A DNA stretch of 64,000 nucleotides from Osmia lignaria lignaria (Eukaryota; Arthropoda; Insecta; Hymenoptera; Megachilidae): positions 10,246,501 through 10,310,500 of the forward strand of contig NW_027478159.1 in assembly GCF_051020975.1 (NCBI RefSeq), in the 5' to 3' direction. The translations under genes and the position numbers were made by a program. Below the pieces are notes generated by a model. The model ran no database searches, had not been told where the DNA came from, and saw only the letters and a list, made by a program, of their open reading frames with translations. Below, piece after piece: positions 27,484 through 42,300 of this stretch; positions within the stretch are counted from its first letter, which is position 1; every line of letters starts with the position of its first letter.

Positions 27484-30400
27484 GCTGGCATCGTTTCCGA
27501 GATATTTGCAGATTTAGCTCAACGGAAGGGGCCTGACGGACATATTCCGAGATATTTCGTCTTCTTGTTGTTCCTCTTCTGCACAGCTAAGCTGGAAGTG
27601 GCATTTGCAGCTCGCAATAGTGCAGAGTTATCTCAAAGAAAGAGGCCACGGTGTTTCTGTACCTCTATTATGTTGGTGCAGCTTCGGAACTTTTAAATAT
27701 CTTGATATATCTCGAGAACTACGCATCTGATCAAAAAATATCATAGAACATAAAAAGTAGGAAACTTAATTCTCTACAAAAAAGGTCTCTTAACATTTTC
27801 CCATAGCTGGCATCGTTTCCGAGATATTTGCAGATTTAGCTCAACGGAAGGGGCCTGACGGACATATTCCGAGATATTTCTTCTTCTTGTTGTTCCTCTT
27901 CTGCACAGCTAAGCTGGAAGTGGCATTTGCAGCTCGCAATAGTGCAGAGTTATCTCAAAGAAAGAGGCCACGGTGTTTCTGTACCTCTATTATGTTGGTG
28001 CAGCTTCGGAACTTTTAAATATCCTGATATATCTCGAGAACTACGCATCTGATCAAAAAATATCATAGAACATAAAAAGTAGGAAACCTAATTTTCTACA
28101 AAAAGGGTCTCTTAACATTTTCCCATAGCTGGCATCGTTTCCGAGATATTTGCAGATTTAGCTCAACGGAAGGGGCCTGACGGACATATTCCGAGATATT
28201 TCTTCTTCTTGTTGTTCCTCTTCTGCACAGCTAAACTGGAAGTGGCATTTCCAGCTCGCAACAGTGCAGAGTTATCTCAAAGAAAGGGGCCACGGTGTTT
28301 CTGTATCTCTATTATGTTGGTGCGGCTTCGGAACTTTTAAATATCTTGATATATCTCGAGAACTACGCATCTGATCAAAAAATATCACATAAGATAAAAA
28401 GTAGGAAACTTAATTCTCTACAAAAAAGGTCTCTTAACATTTTGCCATAGCTCGCTTCGTTTCCGAGATATTTGCAGATTTATCTCAAGGGAAGGGGTCT
28501 GACGGACATATTTCGAGATATTTCTTCTTCTTGTTGTTCTTCTTCTGCACAGCTAAGCTCGAAGTGGCATTTGCAGCTCGCAATAGTGCAGAGTTATCTC
28601 AAAGAAAGGGGCCACGGTGTTTCTGTATCTCTATTATGTTGGTGCGGCTTCGGAACTTTTAAATATCTTGATATATCTTGAGAACTACGCATCTGATCAA
28701 AAAATATCATAGAACATAAAAAGTAGGAAACTTAATTCTCTACAAAAAAGGTCTCTCAACATTTTGCCATAGCTCGCTTCGTTTCCTAGATATTTGCAGA
28801 TGTATCTCAAGGGAAGGGGTCTGACGGACATATTTCGAGATATTTCTTCTTCTTGTTGTTCTTCTTCTGCACAGCTAAACTGGAAGTGGCATTTCCAGCT
28901 CGCAGTAGTGCAGAGTTATCTCAAAGAAAGGGGCCACGGTGTTTCTGTATCTCTATTATGTTGGTGCGGCTTCGGAACTTTTAAATATCTTGATATATCC
29001 AGAGAACTACGCATCTGATCAAAAAATATCATAGAAGATAAAAAGTAGGAAACTTAATTCTCTACAAAAAGGGTCTCTTAACATTTTGCCATAGCTCGCT
29101 TCGTTTCCGAGATATTTGCAGATTTATCTCAAGGGAAGGGGTCTGCCGGACATATTTCGAGATATTTCTTCTTCTTGTTGTTCTTCTTCTGCACAGCTAA
29201 ACTGGAAGTGGCATTTCCAGCTCGCAATAGTGCAGAGTTATCTCAAAGAAAGGGGCCACGGTGTTTCTGTATCTCTATTATGTTGGTGCGGCTTCGGAAC
29301 TTTTAAATATCTTGATATATCTCGAGAACTACGCATCTGATCAAAAAATATCATAGAAGATAAAAAGGAGGAAACTTAATTCTCTACAAAAAAGGTCTCT
29401 TAACATTTTGCCATAGCTCGCTTCGTTTCCGAGATATTTGCAGATTTATCTCAAGGGAAGGGGTCTGACGGACATATTTCGAGATATTTCTTCTTCTTGT
29501 TGTTCCTCTTCTGCACAGCTAAGCTGGAAGTGGCATTTGCAGCTCGCAATAGTGCAGAGTTATCTCAAAGAAAGAGGCCACGGTGTTTCTGTACCTCTAT
29601 TATGTTGGTGCAGCTTCGGAACTTTTAAATATCTTGATATATCTCGAGAACTACGCATCTGATCAAAAAATATCATAGAACATAAAAAGTAGGAAACTTA
29701 ATTCTCTACAAAAAAGGTCTCTTAACATTTTCCCATAGCTGGCATCGTTTCCGAGATATTTGCAGATTTAGCTCAACGGAAGGGGCCTGACGGACATATT
29801 CCGAGATATTTCTTCTTCTTGTTGTTCCTCTTCTGCACAGCTAAGCTGGAAGTGGCATTTGCAGCTCGCAATAGTGCAGAGTTATCTCAAAGAAAGAGGC
29901 CACGGTGTTTCTGTACCTCTATTATGTTGGTGCAGCTTCGGAACTTTTAAATATCTTGATATATCTCGAGAACTACGCATCTGATCAAAAAATATCATAG
30001 AACATAAAAAGTAGGAAACCTAATTTTCTACAAAAAAGGTCTCTTAACATTTTGCCGTAGCTCGCTTCGTTTCCGAGATATTTGCAGATTTATCTCAAGG
30101 GAAGGGGCCTGACGGACACATTTCGAAATATTTCTTCTTCTTGTTGTTCTTCTTCTGCACAGCTAAGCTGGAAGTGGCATTTGCAGCTCGCAATAGTGCA
30201 GAGTTATCTCAAAGAAAGGGGCCACGGTGTTTCTGTATCTCTATTATGTTGGTGCGGCTTTGGAACTTTTAAATATCTCGATATATCTCGAAAACTACGC
30301 TTCTGATCAAAAAATATCATAGAACATAAATTGTAGGAAACATAATTCTCTACAAAAAAGGTCTCTTAACATTTTCCCATAGCTGGCATCGTTTCCGAGA

Positions 30401-33400
30401 TATTTGCAGATTTAGCTCAACGGAAGGGGCCTGACGGACATATTCCGAGATATTTCTTCTTCTTGTTGTTCCTCTTCTGCACAGCTAAACTGGAAGTGGC
30501 ATTTCCAGCTCGCAATAGTGCAGAGTTATCTCAAAGAAAGGGGCCACGGTGTTTCTGTATCTCTATTATGTTGGTGCGGCTTCGGAACTTTTAAATATCT
30601 TGATATATCTCGAGAACTACGCATCTGATCAAAAAATATCACAGAAGATAAAAAGTAGGAAACTTAATTCTCTACAAAAAAGGTCTCTTAACATTTTGCC
30701 ATAGCTCGCTTCGTTTCCGAGATATTTGCAGATTTATCTCAAGGGAAGGGGTCTGACGGACATATTTCGAGATATTTCTTCTTCTTGTTGTTCTTCTTCT
30801 GCACAGCTAAGCTCGAAGTGGCATTTGCAGCTCGCAATAGTGCAGAGTTATCTCAAAGAAAGGGGCCACGGTGTTTCTGTATCTCTATTATGTTGGTGCG
30901 GCTTCGGAACTTTTAAATATCTTGATATATCTTCAGAACTACGCATCTGATCAAAAAATATCATACAACATAAAAAGTAGGAAACTTAATTCTCTACAAA
31001 AAAGGTCTCTTAACATTTTGCCATAGCTCGCTTCGTTTCCGAGATATTTGCAGATTTATCTCAAGGGAAGGGGCCTGACGGACATATTTCGAGATATTTC
31101 TTCTTCTTGTTGTTCTTCTTCTGCACAGCTAAGCTGGAAGTGGCATTTGCAGCTCGCAATTGTGCAGAGTTATCTCAAAGAGAGGGGCCACGGTGTTTCT
31201 GTATCTCTATTATGTTGGTGCGGCTTCGGAACTTTTAAATATCTTGATATATCTCGAGAACTACGCATCTGATCAAAAAATAACATAGAAGATAAAAAGT
31301 AGGTAACTCAATTCTCTACAAAAAAGGTCTCTTAACATTTTCCCATAGCTGGCATCGTTTCCGAGATATTTGCAGATTTAGCTCAAGGGAAGGGGCCTGA
31401 CGGACATATCCGAGATATTTCTTCTTCTTCTTGTTCCTCTTCTGCACAGCTAAGCTGGAAGTGGCATTTGCAGGTCGCAATAGTGCAGAGTTATCTCAAA
31501 GAAAGGGGCCACGGTGTTTCCGTATCTCTATTATGTTGGTGCGGCTTCGGAACTTTTAAATATCTCGATATATCTCGAAAACTACGCTTCTGATAAAAAA
31601 ATATCAGAGAACGTAAATTGTAGGAAACATAATTCTCTACAAAAAAGGTCTCTTAACATTTTGCCATAGCTCGCTTCGTTTCCGAGATATTTGCAGATTT
31701 AGCTCAAGGGAAGGGGCCTGACGGACATATTCCGAGATATTTCTTCTTCTTGTTGTTCCTCTTCTGCACAGCTAAGCTGGAAGTGGCATTTGCAGCTCGC
31801 AATAGTGCAGAGTTATCTCAAAGAAAGAGGCCACGGTGTTTCTGTACCTCTATTATGTTGGTGCAGCTTCGGAACTTTTAAATATCTTGATATATCTCGA
31901 GAACTACGCATCTGATCAAAAAATATCATAGAACATAAAAAGTAGGAAACCTAATTTTCTACAAAAAAGGTCTCTTAACATCTTGCCGTAGCTCGCTTCC
32001 TTTCCGAGATATTTGCAGATTTATCTCAAGGGAAGGGGCCTGACGGACACATTTCCAAATATTTCTTCTTCTTGTTGTTCTTCTTCTGCACAGCTAAGCT
32101 GGAAGTGGCATTTGCAGCTCGCAATAGTGCAGAGTTATCTCAAAGAAAGGGGCCACGGTGTTTCTGTATCTCTATTATGTTGGTGCGGCTTCGGGACTTT
32201 TAAATATCTCGATATATCTCGAAAACTACGCTTCTGATCAAAAAATATCAGAGAACATAAAAAGTAGGAAACTTAATTCTCTACAAAAAAGGTCTCTTAA
32301 CATTTTGCCATAGCTCGCTTCGTTTCCGAGATATATGCGGATTTATCTCAAGGGAAGGGGCCTGACGGACATATTTCGAGATATTTCTTCTTCTTGTTGT
32401 TCTTCTTCTGCACAGCTAAGCTGGAAGTGGCATTTGCAGCTCGCAATAGTGCAGAGTTATCTGAAAGAAAGGGGCCACGGTGTTTCTGTATCTCTATTAT
32501 GTTGGTGCGGCTTCGGAACTTTTAAATATCTTGATATATCTCGAGAACTACGCTTCTGATCAAAAAATATCATAGAACATAAATTGTAGGAAACATAATT
32601 CTCTACAAAAAATGTCTCTTAAGATTTTGCCATAGCTCGTTTCGTTTCCGAGATATTTGCAGATATATCTCAAGGGAAGGGGCCTGACGGACATATTTCG
32701 AGATATTTCTTCTTCTTGTTGTTCTTCTTCTGCACAGCTAAACTGGAAGTGGCATTTCCAGCTGGCAATAGTGCAGAGTTATCTCAAAGAAAGGGGCCAC
32801 GGTGTTTCTGTATCTCTATTATGTTGGTGCGGCTTCGGAACTTTTAAATATCTTGATATATCTCGAGAACTACGCATCTGATCAAAAAATATCATAGAAC
32901 ATAAAAAGTAGGTAACTTAATTCTCTACAAAAAAGGTCTCTTAACGTTTTGTCATACCTCGCTTCGTTTCCGAGATATTTGCAGATTTATCTCAAGGGAA
33001 GGGTCCTGACGGACATATTTCGAGATATTTGTTCTTCTTGTTGTTCTTCTTCTGCACAGCTAAGCTGGAAGTGGCATTTGCGGCTCGCACTAGTGCAGGG
33101 TTATCTCAAAGAAAGGGGCCACGGTGTTTCTGTATCTCTATTATGTTGGTGCGCCTTCGGAACTTTTAAATATCTCGATATATCTCGAAAACTACGCTTC
33201 TGATCAAAAAATATCATAGAACAAAAATTGTAGGAAACATAATTCTCTACAAAAAACGTCTTTTAACATTTTGCCATAGCTCGCTTCGTTTCCGAGATAT
33301 TTGCAGATTCAGCTCAAAGGAACTGGCCTGACGGACATATTTCGAGATATTTCTTCTTCTTGTTGTTCTTCCTCTGCACAGCTAAGCTGGAAGTGGCATT

Positions 33401-36400
33401 TGCAGCTCGCAATAGTGCAGAGTTATCTCAAAGAAAGAGGCCACGGTGTTTCTGTACCTCTATTATGTTGGTGCAGCTTCGGAACTTTTAAATATCTTGA
33501 TATATCTCGAGAACTACGCATCTGATCAAATAATATCATAGAACATAAAAAGTAGAAAACTTAATTCTCTACAAAAAAGGTCTCTCAACATTTTGCCATA
33601 GCTCGCTTCGTTTCCGAGATATATGCAGATTTATCTCAAGGGAAGGGGCCTGACGGACATATTTCGAGATATTTCTTCTTCTTGTTGTTCTTCTTCTGCA
33701 CAGCTAAACTGGAAGTGGCATTTCCAGCTCGCAATAGTGCAGAGTTATCTGAAAGAAAGGGGCCACGGTGTTTCTGTATCTCTATTATGTTGGTGCGGCT
33801 TCGGAACTTTTAAATATCTTGATATATCTCGAGAACTACGCTTCTGATCAAAAAATATCATAGAACATAAATTGTAGCAAACATAATTCTCTACAAAAAA
33901 GGTCTCTTAACATTTTGCCATAGCTCGCTTCGTTTCCGAGATATTTGCAGATATATCTCAAGGGAAGGGGCCTGACGGACATATTTCGAGATATTTCTTC
34001 TTCTTGTTGTTCTTCTTCTGCACAGCTAAACTGGAAGTGGCATTTCCAGCTCGCAATAGTGCAGAGTTATCTCAAAGAAAGGGGCCACGGTGTTTCTGTA
34101 TCTCTATTATGTTGGTGCTGCTTCGGAACTTTTAAATATCTTGATATATCTCGAGAACTACGCATCTGATCAAAAAATATCATAGAACATAAAAAGTAGG
34201 TAACTTAATTCTCTACAAAAAAGGTCTCTCAACATTTTGCCATAGCTCGCTTCGTTTCCGAGATATATGCGGATTTATCTCAAGGGAAGGGGCCTGACGG
34301 ACATATTTCGAGATATTTCTTCTTCTTGTTGTTCTTCTTCTGCACAGCTAAGCTGGAAGTGGCATTTGCAGCTCGCAATAGTGCAGAGTTATCTGAAAGA
34401 AAGGGGCCACGGTGTTTCTGTATCTCTATTATGTTGGTGCGGCTTCGGAACTTTTAAATATCTTGATATATCTCGAGAACTACGCTTCTGATCAAAAAAT
34501 ATCATAGAACATAAATTGTAGGAAACATAATTCTCTACAAAAAAGGTCTCTTAAGATTTTGCCATAGCTCGTTTCGTTTCCGAGATATTTGCAGATATAT
34601 CTCAAGGGAAGGGGCCTGACGGACATATTTCGAGATATTTCTTCTTCTTGTTGTTCTTCTTCTGCACAGCTAAACTGGAAGTGGCATTTCCAGCTGGCAA
34701 TAGTGCAGAGTTATCTCAAAGAAAGGGGCCACGGTGTTTCTGTATCTCTATTATGTTGGTGCGGCTTCGGAACTTTTAAATATCTTGATATATCTCGAGA
34801 ACTACGCATCTGATCAAAAAATATCATAGAACATAAAAAGTAGGTAACTTAATTCTCTACAAAAAAGGTCTCTTAACGTTTTGTCATACCTCGCTTCGTT
34901 TCCGAGATATTTGCAGATTTATCTCAAGGGAAGGGTCCTGACGGACATATTTCGAGATATTTCTTCTTCTTGTTGTTCTTCTTCTGCACAGCTAAGCTGG
35001 AAGTGGCATTTGCGGCTCGCACTAGTGCAGGGTTATCTCAAAGAAAGGGGCCACGGTGTTTCTGTATCTCTATTATGTTGGTGCGGCTTCGGAACTTTTA
35101 AATATCTTGATATATCTTGAGAACTACGCATCTGATCAAAAAATATCATAGAACATAAAAAGTAGGAAACTTAATTCTCTACAAAAAAGGTCTCTCAACA
35201 TTTTGCCATAGCTCGCTTCGTTTCCTAGATATTTGCAGATGTATCTCAAGGGAAGGGGTCTGACGGACATATTTCGAGATATTTCTTCTTCTTGTTGTTC
35301 TTCTTCTGCACAGCTAAACTGGAAGTGGCATTTCCAGCTCGCAGTAGTGCAGAGTTATCTCAAAGAAAGGGGCCACGGTGTTTCTGTATCTCTATTATGT
35401 TGGTGCGGCTTCGGAACTTTTAAATATCTTGATATATCCAGAGAACTACGCATCTGATCAAAAAATATCATAGAAGATAAAAAGTAGGAAACTTAATTCT
35501 CTACAAAAAGGGTCTCTTAACATTTTGCCATAGCTCGCTTCGTTTCCGAGATATTTGCAGATTTATCTCAAGGGAAGGGGTCTGCCGGACATATTTCGAG
35601 ATATTTCTTCTTCTTGTTGTTCTTCTTCTGCACAGCTAAACTGGAAGTGGCATTTCCAGCTCGCAATAGTGCAGAGTTATCTCAAAGAAAGGGGCCACGG
35701 TGTTTCTGCATCTCTATTATGTTGGTGCGGCTTCGGAACTTTTAAATATCTTGATATATCTCGAGAACTACGCATCTGATCAAAAAATATCATAGAAGAT
35801 AAAAAGGAGGAAACTTAATTCTCTACAAAAAAGGTCTCTTAACATTTTGCCATAGCTCGCTTCGTTTCCGAGATATTTGCAGATTTATCTCAAGGGAAGG
35901 GGTCTGACGGACATATTTCGAGATATTTCTTCTTCTTGTTGTTCCTCTTCTGCACAGCTAAGCTGGAAGTGGCATTTGCAGCTCGCAATAGTGCAGAGTT
36001 ATCTCAAAGAAAGAGGCCACGGTGTTTCTGTACCTCTATTATGTTGGTGCAGCTTCGGAACTTTTAAATATCTTGATATATCTCGAGAACTACGCATCTG
36101 ATCAAAAAATATCATAGAACATAAAAAGTAGGAAACTTAATTCTCTACAAAAAAGGTCTCTTAACATTTTCCCATAGCTGGCATCGTTTCCGAGATATTT
36201 GCAGATTTAGCTCAACGGAAGGGGCCTGACGGACATATTCCGAGATATCTCTTCTTCTTGTTGTTCCTCTTCTGCACAGCTAAGCTGGAAGTGGCATTTG
36301 CAGCTCGCAATAGTGCAGAGTTATCTCAAAGAAAGAGGCCACGGTGTTTCTGTACCTCTATTATGTTGGTGCAGCTTCGGAACTTTTAAATATCTTGATA

Positions 36401-38060
36401 TATCTCGAGAACTACGCATCTGATCAAAAAATATCATAGAACATAAAAAGTAGGAAACCTAATTTTCTACAAAAAAGGTCTCTTAACATTTTGCCGTAGC
36501 TCGCTTCGTTTCCGAGATATTTGCAGATTTATCTCAAGGGAAGGGGCCTGACGGACACATTTCGAAATATTTCTTCTTCTTGTTGTTCTTCTTCTGCACA
36601 GCTAAGCTGGAAGTGGCATTTGCAGCTCGCAATAGTGCAGAGTTATCTCAAAGAAAGGGGCCACGGTGTTTCTGTATCTCTATTATGTTGGTGCGGCTTT
36701 GGAACTTTTAAATATCTCGATATATCTCGAAAACTACGCTTCTGATCAAAAAATATCATAGAACATAAATTGTAGGAAACATAATTCTCTACAAAAAAGG
36801 TCTCTTAACATTTTCCCATAGCTGGCATCGTTTCCGAGATATTTGCAGATTTAGCTCAACGGAAGGGGCCTGACGGACATATTCCGAGATATTTCTTCTT
36901 CTTGTTGTTCCTCTTCTGCACAGCTAAACTGGAAGTGGCATTTCCAGCTCGCAATAGTGCAGAGTTATCTCAAAGAAAGGGGCCACGGTGTTTCTGTATC
37001 TCTATTATGTTGGTGCGGCTTCGGAACTTTTAAATATCTTGATATATCTCGAGAACTACGCATCTGATCAAAAAATATCATACAACATAAAAAGTAGGAA
37101 ACTTAATTCTCTACAAAAAAGGTCTCTTAACATTTTGCCATAGCTCGCTTCGTTTCCGAGATATTTGCAGATTTATCTCAAGGGAAGGGGCCTGACGGAC
37201 ATATTTCGAGATATTTCTTCTTCTTGTTGTTCTTCTTCTGCACAGCTAAGCTGGAAGTGACATTTGCAGCTCGCAATTGTGCAGAGTTATCTCAAAGAGA
37301 GGGGCCACGGTGTTTCTGTATCTCTATTATGTTGGTGCGGCTTCGGAACTTTTAAATATCTTGATATATCTCGAGAACTACGCATCTGATCAAAAAATAA
37401 CCTAGAAGATAAAAAGTAGGTAACTCAATTCTCTACAAAAAAGGTCTCTTAACATTTTCCCATAGCTGGCATCGTTTCCGAGATATTTGCAGATTTAGCT
37501 CAAGGGAAGGGGCCTGACGGACATATCCGAGATATTTCTTCTTCTTGTTGTTCCTCTTCTGCACAGCTAAGCTGGAAGTGGCATTTGCAGGTCGCAATAG
37601 TGCAGAGTTATCTCAAAGAAAGGGGCCACGGTGTTTCCGTATCTCTATTATGTTGGTGCGGCTTCGGAACTTTTAAATATCTCGATATATCTCGAAAACT
37701 ACGCTTCTGATAAAAAAATATCAGAGAACATAAATTGTAGGAAACATAATTCTCTACAAAAAAGGTCTCTTAACATTTTGCCATAGCTCGCTTCGTTTCC
37801 GAGATATTTGCAGATTTAGCTCAAGGGAAGGGGCCTGACGGACATATTCCGAGATATTTCTTCTTCTTGTTGTTCCTCTTCTGCACAGCTAAGCTGGAAG
37901 TGGCATTTGCAGCTCGCAATAGTGCAGAGTTATCTCAAAGAAAGAGGCCACGGTGTTTCTGTACCTCTATTATGTTGGTGCAGCTTCGGAACTTTTAAAT
38001 ATCTTGATATATCTCGAGAACTACGCATCTGATCAAAAAATATCATAGAACATAAAAAGT
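27484..38060 (+). repeat. Sat1 variant subfamily: 'cccatagctggcatcg' and/or 'gatttagctcaacgg'
   Basis: Scattered monomers near 27.5, 27.8, 28.1, 29.7, 30.4, 31.4, 31.7, 36.2, 36.8, 37.5 and 37.8 kb carry 'gatttagctca' in place of 'gatttatctca'. Most also carry 'tcccatagctggcatcg', and all have 'cggacatattccgag' or 'cggacatatccgag'. The T-to-G change puts a TAG at codon 4 of the 74-codon frame. The subfamily is confined to this 10-kb part of the array. Confidence 0.8.
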
Positions 38061-39417
38061 AGGAAACCTAATTTTCTACAAAAAAGGTCTCTTAACATCT
38101 TGCCGTAGCTCGCTTCCTTTCCGAGATATTTGCAGATTTATCTCAAGGGAAGGGGCCTGACGGACACATTTCCAAATATTTCTTCTTCTTGTTGTTCTTC
38201 TTCTGCACAGCTAAGCTGGAAGTGGCATTTGCAGCTCGCAATAGTGCAGAGTTATCTCAAAGAAAGGGGCCACGGTGTTTCTGTATCTCTATTATGTTGG
38301 TGCGGCTTCGGAACTTTTAAATATCTCGATATATCTCGAAAACTACGCTTCTGATAAAAAAATATCAGAGAACGTAAATTGTAGGAAACATAATTCTCTA
38401 CAAAAAAGGTCTCTTAACATTTTGCCATAGCTTGCTTCGTTTCCGAGATATTTGCAGATTTATCTCAAGGGAAGGGGCCTGACGGACATATTTCGAGATA
38501 TTTCTTCTTCTTGTTGTTCTTCTTCTGCACAGCTAAGCTGGAAGTGGCATTTGCAGCTCGCAATAGTGCAGAGTTATCTCAAAGAAAGGGGCCACGGTGT
38601 TTCTGTATCTCTATTATGTTGGTGCGGCTTCGGGACTTTTAAATATCTCGATATATCTCGAAAACTACGCTTCTGATCAAAAAATATCAGAGAACATAAA
38701 AAGTAGGAAACTTAATTCTCTAAAAAAAAGTTCTCTTAACATTTTGCCATAGCTCGCTTCGTTTCCGAGATATATGCGGATTTATCTCAAGGGAAGGGGC
38801 CTGACGGACATATTTCGAGATATTTCTTCTTCTTGTTGTTCTTCTTCTGCACAGCTAAGCTGGAAGTGGCATTTGCAGCTCGCAATAGTGCAGAGTTATC
38901 TGAAAGAAAGGGGCCACGGTGTTTCTGTATCTCTATTATGTTGGTGCGGCTTCGGAACTTTTAAATATCTTGATATATCTCGAGAACTACGCTTCTGATC
39001 AAAAAATATCATAGAACATAAATTGTAGGAAACATAATTCTCTACAAAAAAGGTCTCTTAAGATTTTGCCATAGCTCGTTTCGTTTCCGAGATATTTGCA
39101 GATATATCTCAAGGGAAGGGGCCTGACGGACATATTTCGAGATATTTCTTCTTCTTGTTGTTCTTCTTCTGCACAGCTAAACTGGAAGTGGCATTTCCAG
39201 CTGGCAATAGTGCAGAGTTATCTCAAAGAAAGGGGCCACGGTGTTTCTGTATCTCTATTATGTTGGTGCGGCTTCGGAACTTTTAAATATCTTGATATAT
39301 CTCGAGAACTACGCATCTGATCAAAAAATATCATAGAACATAAATAGTAGGAAACTTAATTCTCTACAAAAAAGGTCTCTCAACATTTTGCCATAGCTCG
39401 CTTCGTTTCCGAGATAT
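28794..39417 (+). repeat. Sat1 long duplication, about 20 monomers (6,439-bp offset)
   Basis: Rare variants recur 6,439 bp apart: 28,794 with 35,233; 29,116 ('ctgccggac') with 35,555; 30,082 ('gacacatttcgaaatattt') with 36,521; 32,335 ('atatgcggattta') with 38,774; 32,657 with 39,096. Inside, the offset drops to 6,117 (31,048 with 37,165; 32,013 with 38,130) and returns to 6,439 after the extra monomer at 38,452. The right copy therefore lost one monomer and gained one. A 1,932-bp repeat (32,335-34,266 with 34,267 onward) sits between the copies. Confidence 0.8.
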
Positions 39418-40061
39418 TTGCAGATTTATCTCAAGGGAAGGGGCCTAACGGACATATTTCGAGATATTTCTTCTTCTTGTTGTTCTTCTTCTGTACAGCT
39501 AAGCTGGAAGTGGCATTTGCAGCTCGCAATAGTGCAGAGTCATCTCAAAGAAAGGGGCCACGGTGTTTCTGTATCTCTATTATGTTGGTGCAGCTTCGGA
39601 ACTTTGAAATATCTTGATATATCTCGAGAACTACGCATCTGATCAAAAAATATCATAGAACATAAAAAGTAGGAAACATAATTCTCTACAAAAAACGTCT
39701 CTTAACATTTTGCCATAGCTCGCTTCGTTTCCGAGATATTTGCAGATTCAGCTCAAAGGAACTGGCCTGACGGACATATTTCGAGATATTTCTTCTTCTT
39801 GTTGTTCTTCCTCTGCACAGCTAAGCTGGAAGTGGCATTTGCAGCTCGCAATAGTGCAGAGTTGTCTCAAAGAAAGGGGCCACGGTGTTTCTGTATCTCT
39901 ATTATGTTGGTGCGGCTTCGGAACTTTTAAATATCTCGATATATCTCGAAAACTACGCTTCTGATCAAAAAATATCATAGAAGATAAATTGTAGGAAACA
40001 TAATTCTCTACAAAAAACGTCTCTTAACATTTTGCCATAGCTCGCTTCGTTTCCGAGATAT

Positions 40062-42300
40062 TTGCAGATTCAGCTCAAAGGAACGGGCCTGACGGACATA
40101 TTTCGAGATATTTCTTCTTCTTGTTGTTCTTCCTCTGCACAGCTAAGCTGGAAGTGGCATTTGCAGCTCGCAATAGTGCAGAGTTATCTCAAAGAAAGGG
40201 GCCACGGTGTTTCTGTATCTCTATTATGTTGGTGCGGCTTCGGAACTTTTAAATATTTTGATATATCTCGAGAACTACGCATCTGATCAAAAAATATCAT
40301 AGAACATAAAAAGTAGGAAACTTAATTCTCTACAAAAAAGGTCTCTTAACATTTTGCCATAGCTCGCTTCGTTTCCGAGATATTTGCAGATTTATCTCAA
40401 GGGAAGGGGCCTGACGGACATATTTCGAGATATTTCTTCTTCTTGTTGTTCTTCTTCTGCACAGCTAAGCTGGAAGTGGCATTTGCAGCTCGCAATAGTG
40501 CAGGGTTATCTCAAAGAAAGGGGCCACGGTGTTTCTGTATCTCTATTATGTTGGTGCGGCTTCGGAACTTTTAAATATCTTGATATATCTCGAGAACTAC
40601 GCATCTGATCAAAAAATATCGTAGAACATAAAAAGTAGGAAACTTAATTCTGTACAAATAAGGTCTCTTAACATTTTGCCATAGCTCGGTTCGTTCCCGA
40701 GATATTTGCAGATTTATCTCAAGGGAAGGGGCCTGACGGACATATTTCGAGATATTTCTTCTTCTTGTTGTTCTTCTTCTGCACAGCTAAGCTGGAAGTG
40801 GCATTTGCAGCTCGCAATAGTGCAGAGTTATCTCAAAGAGAGGGGCCACGGTGTTTCTGTATCTCTATTATGTTGGTGCGGCTTCGGAACTGTTAAATAT
40901 CTTGATATATCTCGAGAACTACGCATCTGATCAAAAAATCTCATAGAAGATAAAAAGTAGGAAACTTAATTCTCTACAAAAAAGGTCTCTTATCATTTTG
41001 CCATAGCTCGCTTCGTTTCCGAGATATTTGCAGATTTATCTCAAGGGAAGGGGCCTGACGGACATATTTCGAGATATTTCTTCTTCTTGTTGTTCTTCTT
41101 CTGCACAGCTAAGCTGGAACTGGCATTTGCAACTCGCAATAGTGCAGAGTTATCTCAAAGAAAGGGGCCACGGTGTTTCTGTATCTCTATTATGTTGGTG
41201 CGGCTTCGGAACTTTTAAATATCTTGATATATCGCGAGAACTACGCATCTGATCAAATAATATCATAGAACATAAAAAGTAGGAAACTTAATTCTCTACA
41301 AAAAACGTCTCTTAACATTTTGCCATAGCTCGCTTCGTTTCCGAGATATTTGCAGATTTATCTCAAGGGAAGGGGTCTGACGGACATATTTCGAGATATT
41401 TCTTCTTCTTGTTGTTCTTCCTCTGCACAGCTAAGCTGGAAGTGGCATTTGCAGCTCGCAATAGTGCAGAGTTATCTCAAAGAAAGGGGCCACGGTGTTT
41501 CTGTATCTCTATTATGTTGGTGCGGCTTCGGAACTTTTAAATATTTTGATATATCTCGAGAACTACGCATCTGATCAAAAAATATCATAGAACATAAAAA
41601 GTAGGAAACTTAATTCTCTACAAAAAAGGTCTCTTAACATTTTGCCATAGCTCGCTTCGTTTCCGAGATATTTGCAGATTTATCTCAAGGGAAGGGGCCT
41701 GACGGACATATTTCGAGATATTTCTTCTTCTTGTTGTTCTTCTTCTGCACAGCTAAGCTGGAAGTGGCATTTGCAGCTCGCAATAGTGCAGGGTTATCTC
41801 AAAGAAAGGGGCCACGGTGTTTCTGTATCTCTATTATGTTGGTGCGGCTTCGGAACTTTTAAATATCTTGATATATCTCGAGAACTACGCATCTGATCAA
41901 AAAATATCGTAGAACATAAAAAGTAGGAAACTTAATTCTGTACAAATAAGGTCTCTTAACATTTTGCCATAGCTCGGTTCGTTCCCGAGATATTTGCAGA
42001 TTTATCTCAAGGGAATGGGCCTGACGGACATATTTCGAGATATTTCTTCTTCTTGTTGTTCTTCTTCTGCACAGCTAAGCTGGAAGTGGCATTTGCAGCG
42101 CGCAATAGTGCAGAGTTATCTCAAAGAAAGGGCCCACGGTGTTTCTGTATCTCTATTATGTTGGTGCGGCTTCGGAACTTTTAAATCTCTTGATATATCT
42201 CGAGAACTACGCATCTGATCAAAAAATATCATAGAACGTAAAAAGTAGGAAACTTAATTCTCTACAAAAAAGGTCTCTTAACATTTTGCCATAGCTCGCT
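40062..42300 (+). repeat. Sat1 tetrameric higher-order repeat, 1,288-bp spacing
   Basis: The monomer with 'aaatattttgatatatc' at 40,062 recurs at 41,350, the 'gtgcagggttatc' monomer at 40,384 recurs at 41,672, and the next one, preceded by 'ggttcgttcccgag', at 40,706 recurs at 41,994. The spacing is 4 x 322 bp. Confidence 0.78.
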
